A DNA stretch of 64,000 bases from Bacteroidales bacterium. GTDB lineage: Bacteria; Bacteroidota; Bacteroidia; Bacteroidales; Marinilabiliaceae. Shown here piece by piece: positions 1 through 8,194 of the stretch (its first letter is position 1; each line of letters begins with the position of its first letter). The translations under genes and the position numbers were made by a program. The stretch spans positions 83,147 through 147,146 of the forward strand of contig JAGCYH010000038.1 in NCBI GenBank assembly GCA_017960905.1, read 5' to 3'. A model generated the notes under the pieces. The model made no database searches, was not told where the DNA came from, and saw nothing but the letters and a program-made list of their open reading frames with translations.

Positions 1-456
1 TACCGCGCTTACAAGAGCGGTAAGGCTAAAGCCGACTTCGAAGCCGACCTCGCTAAACGCAAAGCCGAAGCTAACAAAGGTGGCGAGATGAAATTCCCGC
101 AAACTATTGTGGTTGAGGTCAATGGTGTTAAATACAACGTAACAGTTGGTGCCAACAACGGTACATCAACCGCACCTGCTGCTGCGCAGGCGCAAGCGCC
201 TGCGACAAGCGCCGGCACTGGCGAGGGCAATCCGCTACTCTCACCTCTCGAAGGCAAATTCTACCTCGTCAAAACTTCGGGCGACGTGCCTGTCAAAGTG
301 GGCGACACCGTCAAGAAAGGCCAGACCGTCTGCTACGTTGAGGCTATGAAGACTTTCAACGCCATCGCAGCCGAACAAGACGGCGTGGTTACCGAAATCT
401 GCCTCACAAGCGGTTCGTCTGTTTCGGAGGACGACGTATTGATGAAAATTAAATAA
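1..456 (+). CDS. oadA: Oxaloacetate decarboxylase alpha subunit, C-terminal part
   Basis: The reading frame is open from the first base, so the gene starts upstream and only about the last 151 codons are here. They hold the end of the carboxylase association region, an Ala/Pro-rich flexible linker (about codons 57-73) and a C-terminal biotinyl domain. The biotin-accepting lysine is in the EAMKT motif, codon at 349-351; the residue after Lys is Thr rather than the usual Met. In the family the alpha subunit moves carboxylate from oxaloacetate to biotin in the cytoplasm, and OadB then decarboxylates it. oadB starts 8 bases downstream, supporting one operon. A related methylmalonyl-CoA decarboxylase or pyruvate carboxylase B subunit is the main alternative. 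The linker DNA holds a perfect 9-bp inverted repeat at 185-204. Confidence 0.85.
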   Translation, partial: YRAYKSGKAKADFEADLAKRKAEANKGGEMKFPQTIVVEVNGVKYNVTVGANNGTSTAPAAAQAQAPATSAGTGEGNPLLSPLEGKFYLVKTSGDVPVKVGDTVKKGQTVCYVEAMKTFNAIAAEQDGVVTEICLTSGSSVSEDDVLMKIK

Positions 457-464
457 TTCGTACG

Positions 465-1751
465 ATGGAAGAGATATTTCAGAAAATATATGACATGACT
501 GCTCTTGGGGCGCTCATCGACCAACCGCAGTTCCTGATTATGTACGCTCTCGCGTTCCTCCTGCTTTATCTCGGTATAAAGAAGGAGTTCGAACCGCTCT
601 TGCTCGTACCTATCGCATTCGGCGTGCTCATCGCCAACTTCCCGGGCGGCGGTATGGGCGTGCTCGCTGCTGTCGACCAGCAGGTTGGCGATGTGGTTTA
701 CCACAACGCAATCAGACTTGCCGACGGCTCTCTCTGGTGCAACGCCGAAGGTATTCCGTATAATATCTACGAAGTCGGATTGCCCCAAATCGCTCACGAT
801 TTGGGCATTATGAACTTCCTCTATTATGCTCTTATCAAGTCGGGCCTGCTCCCGCCGATTATCTTCATGGGCGTTGGCGCGCTTACCGACTTCGGTCCTA
901 TGCTGCGCAACCTCAAACTCGCCATCTTCGGTGCCGGCGCACAGTTCGGTATCTTTGCAGTATTGCTCGTTGCTTGCAACTTCTTCACTATGCAAGAGGC
1001 TGGTTCTTTGGCTATTATCGGTGGCGCCGATGGCCCTACGGCCATCTTCACCACACTCAAGCTTGCTCCGCATTTGCTCGGTCCGATTGCCATCGCGGCT
1101 TATTCGTACATGGCCCTCGTGCCCGTCATTGTGCCGTTGGTTGTGAAGCTCACTTGCTCTAAGAAAGAACTGTCTATCAATATGAAAGAGCAGGACAAAC
1201 TCTATCCGTCGAAGACTGAGTTTAAGAACATTCGCGCTCTCAAAATCATATTCCCGATAGCCGTTACCACCATCGTTGCCATCATCGTTCCCGATGCTGT
1301 TGCTCTCGTTGGTATGCTTATGTTCGGTAACCTTATCAAAGAGATTGGCGCCAATACGTCGCGCATCTTCGATGCTGCGTCGAACGCCATAATGAACTCT
1401 GCGACAATATTCCTCGGCCTCTGCGTAGGCGCTACAATGACCGTCGATGCGTTCCTCAACTGGACCACAATCGGCATCGTCACTGGCGGTTTCTTCGCAT
1501 TTGGTTTCTCAATCTTCGGCGGCATCATGCTCGTGAAGATTATGAACCTCTTCTCGAAGAAGAAAATCAATCCGCTCATTGGCGCTACCGGCCTCTCTGC
1601 TGTGCCTATGGCTTCGCGTGTGGCCAACGACATCGCCCTCAAATACGACCCGCGCAACCACGTGCTCAACTACTGTATGTCGTCGAACGTGGCCGGCGTT
1701 ATCGGTTCTGCTGTCGCAGCCGGTATCCTTATCTCGTTCTTGGGATCATAA
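465..1751 (+). CDS. oadB: Oxaloacetate decarboxylase beta subunit (Na+ pump)
   Basis: This 428-residue integral membrane protein decarboxylates carboxybiotin and uses the energy to export Na+. It has many hydrophobic segments and the family motif GGADGPTAIFTT (about residues 187-198), whose Asp is implicated in Na+ coupling, plus GATGLSAVPMASRV near the C-terminus. Length matches the family. It follows oadA by 8 bases and ends before a strong terminator. Together they couple oxaloacetate breakdown to a sodium gradient, as expected in a fermenting anaerobe. The small gamma subunit is not visible here and would lie upstream of the window if present. A methylmalonyl-CoA decarboxylase beta subunit is the close alternative. 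Confidence 0.93.
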   Translation: MEEIFQKIYDMTALGALIDQPQFLIMYALAFLLLYLGIKKEFEPLLLVPIAFGVLIANFPGGGMGVLAAVDQQVGDVVYHNAIRLADGSLWCNAEGIPYNIYEVGLPQIAHDLGIMNFLYYALIKSGLLPPIIFMGVGALTDFGPMLRNLKLAIFGAGAQFGIFAVLLVACNFFTMQEAGSLAIIGGADGPTAIFTTLKLAPHLLGPIAIAAYSYMALVPVIVPLVVKLTCSKKELSINMKEQDKLYPSKTEFKNIRALKIIFPIAVTTIVAIIVPDAVALVGMLMFGNLIKEIGANTSRIFDAASNAIMNSATIFLGLCVGATMTVDAFLNWTTIGIVTGGFFAFGFSIFGGIMLVKIMNLFSKKKINPLIGATGLSAVPMASRVANDIALKYDPRNHVLNYCMSSNVAGVIGSAVAAGILISFLGS

Positions 1752-1773
1752 ACGTATCTGATGCAATAATACA

Positions 1774-1807
1774 AAAATGCCGTTCTCATTCGAGAACGGC
1801 ATTTTTT
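1774..1807 (+). terminator. Rho-independent terminator after oadB
   Basis: A 15-bp stem (AAAAATGCCGTTCTC paired with its complement) with a short ATT loop is followed by a T tract, 23 bases after the oadB stop. Confidence 0.9.
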
Positions 1808-1875
1808 ATTTCCCTGTTTTCTATTATGTTATTGACAATAAAAACATTAACTATGCGCAAAATATATTCGTTTTT

Positions 1876-2060
1876 GAACGCAGATGACGCGAGATTGAAC
1901 AGATTCCCGCAGATTTGTTTTTTTTGTCGACGCCGCAAGGCGTCATTCGTTTCGTTTTAATTCGTTCAATTCGGTGATAAATCTTTCCGTGTTTTTCGTG
2001 TGTTCCGTGGTTAAAATTCAGAACGCAGATGACACAGATTGAGCGGATTTACGCGGATTC
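1876..2060 (+). repeat. Intergenic pair of degenerate GCAGAT-type repeats
   Basis: Two related stretches, 1876-1916 and 2021-2060, begin with GAACGCAGATGAC and continue as spaced AGATT/GGATT words with a period of about 11 bases. Between them is a T-rich stretch with the words CCGTGTTTTTCGTG and TGTTCCGTGG. The remainder of the 421-base gap (1752-2172) holds AT-rich TTGTTAATTGTTAA-like runs (about 2060-2105) and a promoter. No gene is seen. Similar word families occur between genes in other Bacteroidota as far as I recall; their function is unknown to me. Confidence 0.5.
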
Positions 2061-2141
2061 ATTGTTCATTGTTAATTGTTAATTATTAATTGTTCATTGT
2101 TAAATTTCCATTGTAAATTTTCCAATTTCCCAAAAAATCAA

Positions 2142-2149
2142 TACATTTG
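2142..2149 (+). promoter_or_regulatory. Promoter -7 box for the first tandem paralog
   Basis: TACATTTG matches the Bacteroidota -7 consensus TAnnTTTG, 23 bases before the start codon. The surrounding sequence is almost repeated before the second paralog. Confidence 0.65.
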
Positions 2150-2172
2150 TAATTTCAAATAAATTATAATAT

Positions 2173-3483
2173 ATGAAACACCTTACAACCATTGTGCTAC
2201 TGATTGTAGCCGCAATTACAACCCTGGCGCAGGCGCCGCAGGGTTTTTCGTATCAAGCAGTTGTTCGCAAAGCGAACAACGCCTTAGTAATCAACGTCAA
2301 TATTTCGGTGACAGTCAGCATTTTGCAGGGCAGTATCGATGGCAATCCCGTTTATACCGAAACGCATAACACTTCCACCAACCATAAAGGCCTGTTTGCG
2401 ATTACAATAGGTAAGAAAAATCCTACTGCGTTTTCTGCAATCGATTGGAGTACAGGTGTTTATTTTCTTAAAACCGAAACCAAATATGGCACATCAACCA
2501 TGCAAATGCTGAGCGTGCCATACTCCAAGTCAGCGACGAAAGTGAACGTGAGTGGCGAGTACAGTAAAACAGACGTAGACGCGAAGATAGCGAACCCGAG
2601 CAGTCAATCGGCCGAGATACAGTCGCAGATAGAGAATGGCACGCTGAAAGGCAAATTTTCAGTGAGTGCCACAGAGCAGGTGCAGTTTTCACAGGGCAAC
2701 CTGCAATACCAGGCCAGCACAGGCACATGGCGATTTGCGGAGCACCAGTGGGATTACGTAGGAGATGAATGGAGTGGCAATGTGTACGTGGGTGAAAAGA
2801 AATGCAACAACAAGTTGACTGGTAAGAATTACGACGGCTGGATAGACCTGTTTGGCTGGGCCACAAGCGGATATAATGAGAAGCAGCCGTATATGATGAG
2901 CACGATGAGCTCGACGATAGCCGACTACGGTCCGGCGTGGAGCGATGCCCAAGGTGCGAACAACGACATCACGGGCGACAACGCGCAGTACGACTGGGGC
3001 GTGCACAACGCGATAGAGAACGGCGGCCGCAAGGCCGGCCTGTGGCGTTGCCTGACGAAGGACGAATGGGACTATATGCTGTACACGCGCACGAATGCGT
3101 CAGACAAGCGAGGCGTGGCGTGCGTCAACGGCGTGAACGGTCTGATACTGCTGCCCGACGACTGGAAGCTGCCCGCAGGTTTGACGTTCAATAGCGGCAC
3201 ATCAAGCAGCTATGGCAATCAGTATTACGCACAAAAGAATAATTACACGTTGGCGGAGTGGTCGAAGATGGAGTCGGCAGGAGCTGTTTTGCTGCCTGCA
3301 GCGGGCTGTCGCAGCGGTTCCTTTGTGGAATACGTTGGGTCGGTCGGCTACTATTGGTTGTCGGCTGCCGACAGCGCGAACAACGTGTGGTTTGGGTGTT
3401 TAAACTCGCACGACGTGATTGCGAGCTCGCGACTCCGCCTATACGGTCAGTCGGTGCGTGTGGTGCGCGCTGCCGTAAAATAG
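2173..3483 (+). CDS. Secreted protein with variable C-type-lectin-like tail, copy 1
   Basis: A 436-residue protein with an N-terminal signal peptide (hydrophobic residues 5-18, then AQAPQG). Residues 20-120 form a domain common at the N-terminus of Bacteroidota surface proteins (GFSYQAVVRKANN, VYFLKTETKYG). After a linker, residues 160-436 resemble the Fibrobacter-type paralogous / sulfatase-modifying-factor-like fold, with WDYVG, GWIDLFGW, DWKLPAGL, GYYW and a terminal SVRVVR. I do not know its function; secretion is inferred. It is a close paralog of the next gene. The two agree well up to about residue 375, then diverge sharply except for GYYW and SVRVVR. There is no sorting domain like those of the T9SS genes in this window. 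Confidence 0.75.
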   Translation: MKHLTTIVLLIVAAITTLAQAPQGFSYQAVVRKANNALVINVNISVTVSILQGSIDGNPVYTETHNTSTNHKGLFAITIGKKNPTAFSAIDWSTGVYFLKTETKYGTSTMQMLSVPYSKSATKVNVSGEYSKTDVDAKIANPSSQSAEIQSQIENGTLKGKFSVSATEQVQFSQGNLQYQASTGTWRFAEHQWDYVGDEWSGNVYVGEKKCNNKLTGKNYDGWIDLFGWATSGYNEKQPYMMSTMSSTIADYGPAWSDAQGANNDITGDNAQYDWGVHNAIENGGRKAGLWRCLTKDEWDYMLYTRTNASDKRGVACVNGVNGLILLPDDWKLPAGLTFNSGTSSSYGNQYYAQKNNYTLAEWSKMESAGAVLLPAAGCRSGSFVEYVGSVGYYWLSAADSANNVWFGCLNSHDVIASSRLRLYGQSVRVVRAAVK

Positions 3484-3516
3484 CCTTTTTCAATTTTCCA
3501 ATTTCCGCAAAATCAA

Positions 3517-3524
3517 TACTTTTG
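3517..3524 (+). promoter_or_regulatory. Promoter -7 box for the second tandem paralog
   Basis: TACTTTTG matches TAnnTTTG. The flanking bases (CAATTTTCCAATTTCC, then TGTAATT) copy those before the first paralog, so the duplication included the promoter. Confidence 0.6.
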
Positions 3525-3545
3525 TAATTCCATAAAATAAATTAT

Positions 3546-4859
3546 ATGAAACATATCCTTACAACCATTGCGCTACTGATTGTAGCCGCAATTACGACCC
3601 CGGCGCAGGCGCCGCAGGGCTTTTCGTATCAAACTGTTGTTCGCAAAGCGAACAACGCCTTAGTAGCCAACGCCAATATTTCGGTGACAGTCAGCATTTT
3701 GCAGGGCAGTATCGATGGCGATCCCGTTTATTCCGAAACGCATAACACGTCCACCAACACTAAAGGCCAGTTTACGATTACAATAGGTGAGAAAAAACCA
3801 ACTGCGTTTTCTGCAATCGATTGGAGTACAGGTGTTTATTTTCTTAAAACTGCGAGCCGTTACGGCACAAGTGTTATGCAAATTGTTTGCGTACCGTCCG
3901 CACAATATGCCGCGAAAACTGATTTGAGCGGCGAGAACAGCAAAACAGACAAAGACGCGAAGACAGCTAACCCAAGCACTCAATCGACCGAGAAACAGTC
4001 GCAAATGGATTTGAAGAAGAGCACACTGAAAGGCAAATTTTCAGTGAGTGCCACAGAGCAGGTGCAGTTTTCACAGGGCAACCTGCAATACCAGGTCAGC
4101 ACAGGCAAATGGCGGTTTGCGGAGCATCAGTGGGATTACGTAGGCGATGCCACGAATGGCAATGTGTATGTTGGTGAGACAAAATGCAATAACGCCTTGG
4201 TAAGTGATAATTACGACGGCTGGATAGATCTGTTCGGCTGGGGCACAAGCGGCTACAACGGCAAGCAGCCGTACATGACGAGCACGGAGAGTACCGACTA
4301 CAGTCCGGTGTGGAGTACAGCAGAAGGCGCGAACAACAACCTCACGGGCAACAACGCGCAGTACGACTGGGGCGTCTACAACGCGATAGCGAACGGCGGT
4401 GGCAAGGCCGGCCTGTGGCGTTGCCTGACGAGCGACGAATGGAACTATCTGCTGAAAACACGCAAGAATGCGTTGAACAAGCAAGGTGTGGCGTGCGTGA
4501 ACGGCGTGAACGGTCTGATACTGTTACCTGACGACTGGAAACTGCCCGCAGGTTTGAAGTTCAACAGCGGTACACACGACCATTATGGCAGTCAGTATTA
4601 CGCTCAGAAGAACAATTACACGTTGTCGGAGTGGTCGAAGATGGAGGCGGCAGGAGCCGTCTTTTTGCCGGCTGCTGGCTCTCGCTGGGGCGACAGTGTC
4701 CGCTACGTCGGCTCGTACGGCTACTATTGGTCGAGTTCGGCCTTCGGTGAGAGCCACGTCCGTAATCTGTACTTCGTCTCGGACAGCCTGAATGCGCGCG
4801 ATTGGAACGTTCGCCACGACGGGTTCTCGGTTCGTGTGGTGCGCACTGCCGTAGAATAG
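3546..4859 (+). CDS. Secreted protein with variable C-type-lectin-like tail, copy 2
   Basis: A 437-residue tandem paralog of the preceding gene with the same signal peptide, N-terminal domain and lectin-like C-terminal fold. The tail reads GYYWSSSAFGESHVRN and ends SVRVVRTAVE. Between about residues 375 and 430 it differs from copy 1 at most exposed positions while framework residues stay fixed. Several variable codons end in C (cac, gtc, tac, ttc, gac, aac, cgc), the pattern seen when AAC template codons are diversified by a retroelement. No reverse transcriptase or template repeat is present here, so this remains a hint. It has its own promoter and is followed by a terminator about 120 bases later. 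Function unknown; a surface binding role is inferred from the fold. Confidence 0.75.
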   Translation: MKHILTTIALLIVAAITTPAQAPQGFSYQTVVRKANNALVANANISVTVSILQGSIDGDPVYSETHNTSTNTKGQFTITIGEKKPTAFSAIDWSTGVYFLKTASRYGTSVMQIVCVPSAQYAAKTDLSGENSKTDKDAKTANPSTQSTEKQSQMDLKKSTLKGKFSVSATEQVQFSQGNLQYQVSTGKWRFAEHQWDYVGDATNGNVYVGETKCNNALVSDNYDGWIDLFGWGTSGYNGKQPYMTSTESTDYSPVWSTAEGANNNLTGNNAQYDWGVYNAIANGGGKAGLWRCLTSDEWNYLLKTRKNALNKQGVACVNGVNGLILLPDDWKLPAGLKFNSGTHDHYGSQYYAQKNNYTLSEWSKMEAAGAVFLPAAGSRWGDSVRYVGSYGYYWSSSAFGESHVRNLYFVSDSLNARDWNVRHDGFSVRVVRTAVE

Positions 4860-4978
4860 TCACTTATTGAGCCATATTTGCAATATAGCTAATTAGTAAT
4901 AGCATTTGCAATGTGATTACATACTTCGTATAATATCAGCGCTTATCTCATTCTTAGGGTAATTCTCTATTTTGATAT

Positions 4979-5014
4979 AAAAAAGCCGATTTCCATTCGG
5001 GAGTCGGCTTTTTT
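4979..5014 (+). terminator. Terminator after the tandem paralogs
   Basis: AAAAAAGCCGA pairs with TCGGCTTTTTT across a 14-base loop, ending in a T run. The 530-base gap 4860-5389 also holds the candidate structured RNA; otherwise I see only AT-rich sequence. Confidence 0.7.
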
Positions 5015-5137
5015 TGTTGCCCATAGTCAACAAAAGTTGTATGTATATTTGTAACAATTTGAGCGAAAATACATATAATTATATGTGCCGCATTTGTGAC
5101 ACACGACATATTTAAAGCGTTTTATTGGCGCTTTGTT

Positions 5138-5343
5138 TCTGGTTACTTGAGAACTTCGCAACTTTTCAGATTCCCCAGAGATAAGGCAACGATAGAATGT
5201 CTGTGCGATGTCTATACTCATCGTCCGCGATGACTATATACATTATGCGTGGGCTTTCTGCGTTGCTCGTTTCGGGGAAAAGGGCAGCGAAGGCCTTCAA
5301 GTAAGCGAGACGAGTAACTGATACAGACTCTCACGCTTTTTTT
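5138..5343 (+). ncRNA. Candidate structured non-coding RNA
   Basis: Three successive hairpins can be read on the plus strand. The first is closed by TCTGG (5138-5142) with CCAGA (5175-5179). The second is TCATCG-TCCG-CGATGA (5218-5233). The third is a long two-part hairpin in which GCGTGGG (5247-5253) pairs with CTCACGC (5330-5336) and GTTGCTCGTTTC (5262-5273) pairs with GAGACGAGTAAC (5307-5318) using two wobbles. A run of seven T (5337-5343) follows at once, as in an intrinsic terminator. No ordinary coding frame fits. It is not a tRNA, tmRNA, RNase P or SRP RNA by their hallmark sequences. It could also be a long leader of the ATPase gene that starts 46 bases downstream. Ends are approximate. 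Confidence 0.45.
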
Positions 5344-5389
5344 ATGTATATTACCTTAATCTGTGAGTCTATGAGGTTTTCTTTTCGGT

Positions 5390-7726
5390 ATGGATACAAG
5401 TGTTTTAATAGTCATTATTACATTTACTACAATTATCATTGCTGTGTGTATTGCCTGTTTAATGGGTAATAAAGATACGGTGATTTTTAATAATGCAAAA
5501 AGGCGGTTGGATAGTGGCGCCTTAATAGGAAGTGAACTATTATTCTATAAGGGATATGTATACCATCATAAAAAGAATAAGGATAAGCAAAAGCGTAATG
5601 AAATATTAATAGCTAGCCCAGATTTAACTGAGCAGCAAGAAAATGCTTATCGAGATTTATTGAATAAATTTGATGATGTTAGGCAATGCAACAAAATATG
5701 GTGCGTAATGTCAATGGCTATCAATAATGAAAGAAAATCTGCTGCAAAATACACGGTAGATAGGAAATCTGCTAAGTTTGAAAAAAGTAATTATCATTTT
5801 GTTCGACCTACTAAAAATATTGATCAAGTTATAATGGTTAGTCGCGTTTCGGAGAACTATTATATTTATCCAGGATTCATTGTAAAAACAAAGGTTAATG
5901 AGCCTATTAATTTTGAGATAATACCTTTGGATGGTGTGTCTATGTCTTATACCAATACAAGATTTATTGAATCAGGGTATGAAACCGTTCCTAAGGATGC
6001 AACAATCGTTGGCCATACTTATCAATACGTGAACAAAAATGGTGCGCCAGATGCCCGTTATGCAAATAATCCTAAGTTTCCGATATGTTTATATGGCGAA
6101 ATAACTATATCTAAATTGAGTTTAGAGTATCACTTAAGTAAAACTGATGTTGGACAAGAATTTGTTAATGCGTTTAGGTCCTTTCAAAAATCGAAAGAAA
6201 CTATTAATAAGCTAGTTGTTGGACAAACGAATCCTATTGAATTTAAGGGAAATATATTTGGCATAACTGAAATGTATTATAATTCTGTAATAAAAGAGTC
6301 TATATCGTTTTCCCGTTTTTTCAATGTTTTACAAAGTGATACTACTATTATTAATGTAGTCAAAAGTATATTTAAAGGTCATGAACTGTTAAATATGATT
6401 GTTTTGTCAGATATTGTAATTATGTGTGACAGAATGGAATATAATACTTCAACCCTTAAGTCGAAGGAAGGCTTTGCAATTGTCGTATTAGGTGGTTTGT
6501 TGTTCTCAAAGGATGGGGATAAATCAATATTAACAATCCCATCATTCAATGATATGACGTATTTTGTTGAAATATCAAAGATAGTTGAAAATTTGATGAT
6601 AATAGTAAGAAAAGTAATAAATGGATTAAAGAATTATCATAATAACGGTTCGTTCATAATGTCAAGTATCTTTGATGGCTGTCAGCGTAATGATTATAAA
6701 CTTAAGTATTTAAATCTTCTATATCGTTTTTTCTCTATTGTAGCAAAAGCTGATAATACTATTACGGAGAATGAGAAACTTTGGCTTGAGAAACTAATGG
6801 CCTTGGCTAAAGAGACGAAAAAGGGAGAAAAAACTAATATAAAAATAGAAGAAGTTGAAGAAATAAGCGGATGGGGAAACAAAAAGACTAATGTCGAACA
6901 AGAGAATCAAAGAAACCCGTTAGAGATACTAAATGCGCTGATCGGTCTTGCGAGTGTGAAGAATGAAATAAATAACTTGTCGAATTTTGTAAAGATTCAG
7001 AGAGTGCGAGAAGAGCGTGGAATGAAAACGTCAAATGTCTCGTACCATTGTGTTTTTACAGGGAATCCAGGGACAGGAAAAACTACAGTTGCGAGAATTG
7101 TTGCTGAAATATACCAACAGCTCGGCGTGTTGAAAAAAGGTCATCTTGTCGAAACAGACCGTTCTGGTTTGGTGGCTGAATATGTCGGGCAAACGGCCCA
7201 CAAGACAAACGCCATCATAGATTCTGCTCTCGATGGGGTTCTTTTTATCGATGAGGCATATACGTTAGTTCAAGGCAGTCAGAATGACTATGGAATGGAG
7301 GCTATAGCAACTTTATTGAAGAGGATGGAAGACGATAGGGATAGGCTTGTCGTTATTCTTGCTGGTTATACAAAAGAAATGGAAGATTTTATAAACTCTA
7401 ATAGCGGGTTACAATCGCGTTTCAACCGTTATATAAAGTTTCCTGATTATTCGAGTGACGAGCTTATGCAGATATTTATGTTTATACTCAAAAACAACGA
7501 TTTTGAAGCTTCTGAAGAAGCGCTTAGAAAAGTTCATCTGTTTATTGATGACGCGGTGAAACACAAAGATAGTAAGTTCGGTAATGGCAGATTTGTCAGA
7601 AACCTTTTCGAAAAAATAATCACGCAGCAAGCAAACAGATTAACAGCCGAAACAGCTATAACAAATGAACTGCTTTCTAAAATTGAATTGTCAGATGTCG
7701 AAAGTGCTATTGGGGCTAATTCTTAA
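5390..7726 (+). CDS. Membrane-anchored CbbX/SpoVK-like AAA+ ATPase
   Basis: A 778-residue protein with an N-terminal membrane segment (about residues 4-25), a long middle region I do not recognise, a short TerB-like helical stretch (FFSIVAKADNTITENEK, about 446-462) and a C-terminal AAA+ domain of the CbbX/SpoVK/EccA type from about residue 508. The Walker A motif GNPGTGKT is at 558-565 and Walker B LFIDEA at 618-623, followed by GYTKEM and an SRF arginine-finger region. Family members remodel protein complexes; the target here is unknown. The gene is markedly AT-rich compared with its neighbours and sits between a candidate structured RNA and a toxin-antitoxin-like module. I infer it was acquired horizontally. 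A role in defence or secretion is possible but unproven. Confidence 0.8.
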   Translation: MDTSVLIVIITFTTIIIAVCIACLMGNKDTVIFNNAKRRLDSGALIGSELLFYKGYVYHHKKNKDKQKRNEILIASPDLTEQQENAYRDLLNKFDDVRQCNKIWCVMSMAINNERKSAAKYTVDRKSAKFEKSNYHFVRPTKNIDQVIMVSRVSENYYIYPGFIVKTKVNEPINFEIIPLDGVSMSYTNTRFIESGYETVPKDATIVGHTYQYVNKNGAPDARYANNPKFPICLYGEITISKLSLEYHLSKTDVGQEFVNAFRSFQKSKETINKLVVGQTNPIEFKGNIFGITEMYYNSVIKESISFSRFFNVLQSDTTIINVVKSIFKGHELLNMIVLSDIVIMCDRMEYNTSTLKSKEGFAIVVLGGLLFSKDGDKSILTIPSFNDMTYFVEISKIVENLMIIVRKVINGLKNYHNNGSFIMSSIFDGCQRNDYKLKYLNLLYRFFSIVAKADNTITENEKLWLEKLMALAKETKKGEKTNIKIEEVEEISGWGNKKTNVEQENQRNPLEILNALIGLASVKNEINNLSNFVKIQRVREERGMKTSNVSYHCVFTGNPGTGKTTVARIVAEIYQQLGVLKKGHLVETDRSGLVAEYVGQTAHKTNAIIDSALDGVLFIDEAYTLVQGSQNDYGMEAIATLLKRMEDDRDRLVVILAGYTKEMEDFINSNSGLQSRFNRYIKFPDYSSDELMQIFMFILKNNDFEASEEALRKVHLFIDDAVKHKDSKFGNGRFVRNLFEKIITQQANRLTAETAITNELLSKIELSDVESAIGANS

Positions 7727-7757
7727 AATAGATGTAATTGCTAATATATAATTTCTG

Positions 7758-7779
7758 CTGCTTCCCGAAAAGGAAGCAG
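7758..7779 (+). terminator. Hairpin after the AAA+ gene
   Basis: CTGCTTCC and GGAAGCAG form an 8-bp stem with a 6-base loop 32 bases after the stop. There is no T run, so its role as a terminator is uncertain. Confidence 0.35.
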
Positions 7780-7867
7780 AGAGATGTCATATTTCTGTGG
7801 CAAAATTTGTAAAAATAAAAATTATTGCCTTATTTTGCCACGTTAAAACAGAAGTTTGAGGACAGAT

Positions 7868-8194
7868 ATGTTAGGTCGAAATATGAAAATATTGCGTGTG
7901 GCAAACAATCTTACGCAAGAGCAAATGGCTGATTATCTGGGAATAGGCCGTTCGGCCTATTCGAATTATGAAGACGGTCGCCGCGAACCTCAGGTTGATG
8001 TGCTTGAAAAATTTGCAAGTGTAGTAGGGTGCGAATTAGCCACACTCTATGAGGTCGATGAGGCTGCTGTCCGCAGCCAGTTGGTTTGCGCTTTTCGCAC
8101 CGAAGGTTTGTCGCATGATGATTTGGAAGAGATAGCGTCTTTCAAACGTTTGGTGTTGTCGTATCTGAAGATGGAGAGGATGCTCAATGACTAA
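7868..8194 (+). CDS. Xre-family helix-turn-helix regulator
   Basis: A 108-residue protein with a Cro/C1-type helix-turn-helix (MKILRVANNLTQEQMADYLG, then IGRSAYSNYEDGRREPQ). I start it at the ATG at 7868; a TTG four codons earlier would also be in frame. It overlaps the next gene by 8 bases, so the two are translationally coupled. Xre proteins next to ImmA/IrrE proteases act as repressors or antitoxins in mobile elements and toxin-antitoxin modules. It most likely represses this three-gene set, the protease removing it under some signal (inference). Codons for IGRSAYS lie in a perfect 10-bp inverted repeat (7941-7962). Confidence 0.85.
   Translation: MLGRNMKILRVANNLTQEQMADYLGIGRSAYSNYEDGRREPQVDVLEKFASVVGCELATLYEVDEAAVRSQLVCAFRTEGLSHDDLEEIASFKRLVLSYLKMERMLND
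7941..7962 (+). repeat. Perfect in-gene inverted repeat, 10-bp arms
   Basis: GAATAGGCCG and its exact complement are separated by TT, within the Xre helix-turn-helix codons. One of the 28 in-gene hairpins described in the findings. Confidence 0.85.

Noticed and set aside
5027..5221. 64-codon minus-strand frame in the gap before the AAA+ gene
   Set aside because: It overlaps the candidate structured RNA and the protein is Cys/Tyr-rich with no known motif. A small gene cannot be excluded, but RNA structure explains the region better.
5138..5343. 6S, SRP or RNase P RNA
   Set aside because: No long 6S-type closing stem, no SRP GGAAG tetraloop domain, and no RNase P core motif such as GAGGAAAGTC.
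2173..5389. Complete diversity-generating retroelement
   Set aside because: No reverse transcriptase gene and no template repeat near the variable tails; only the target-like pattern is present.
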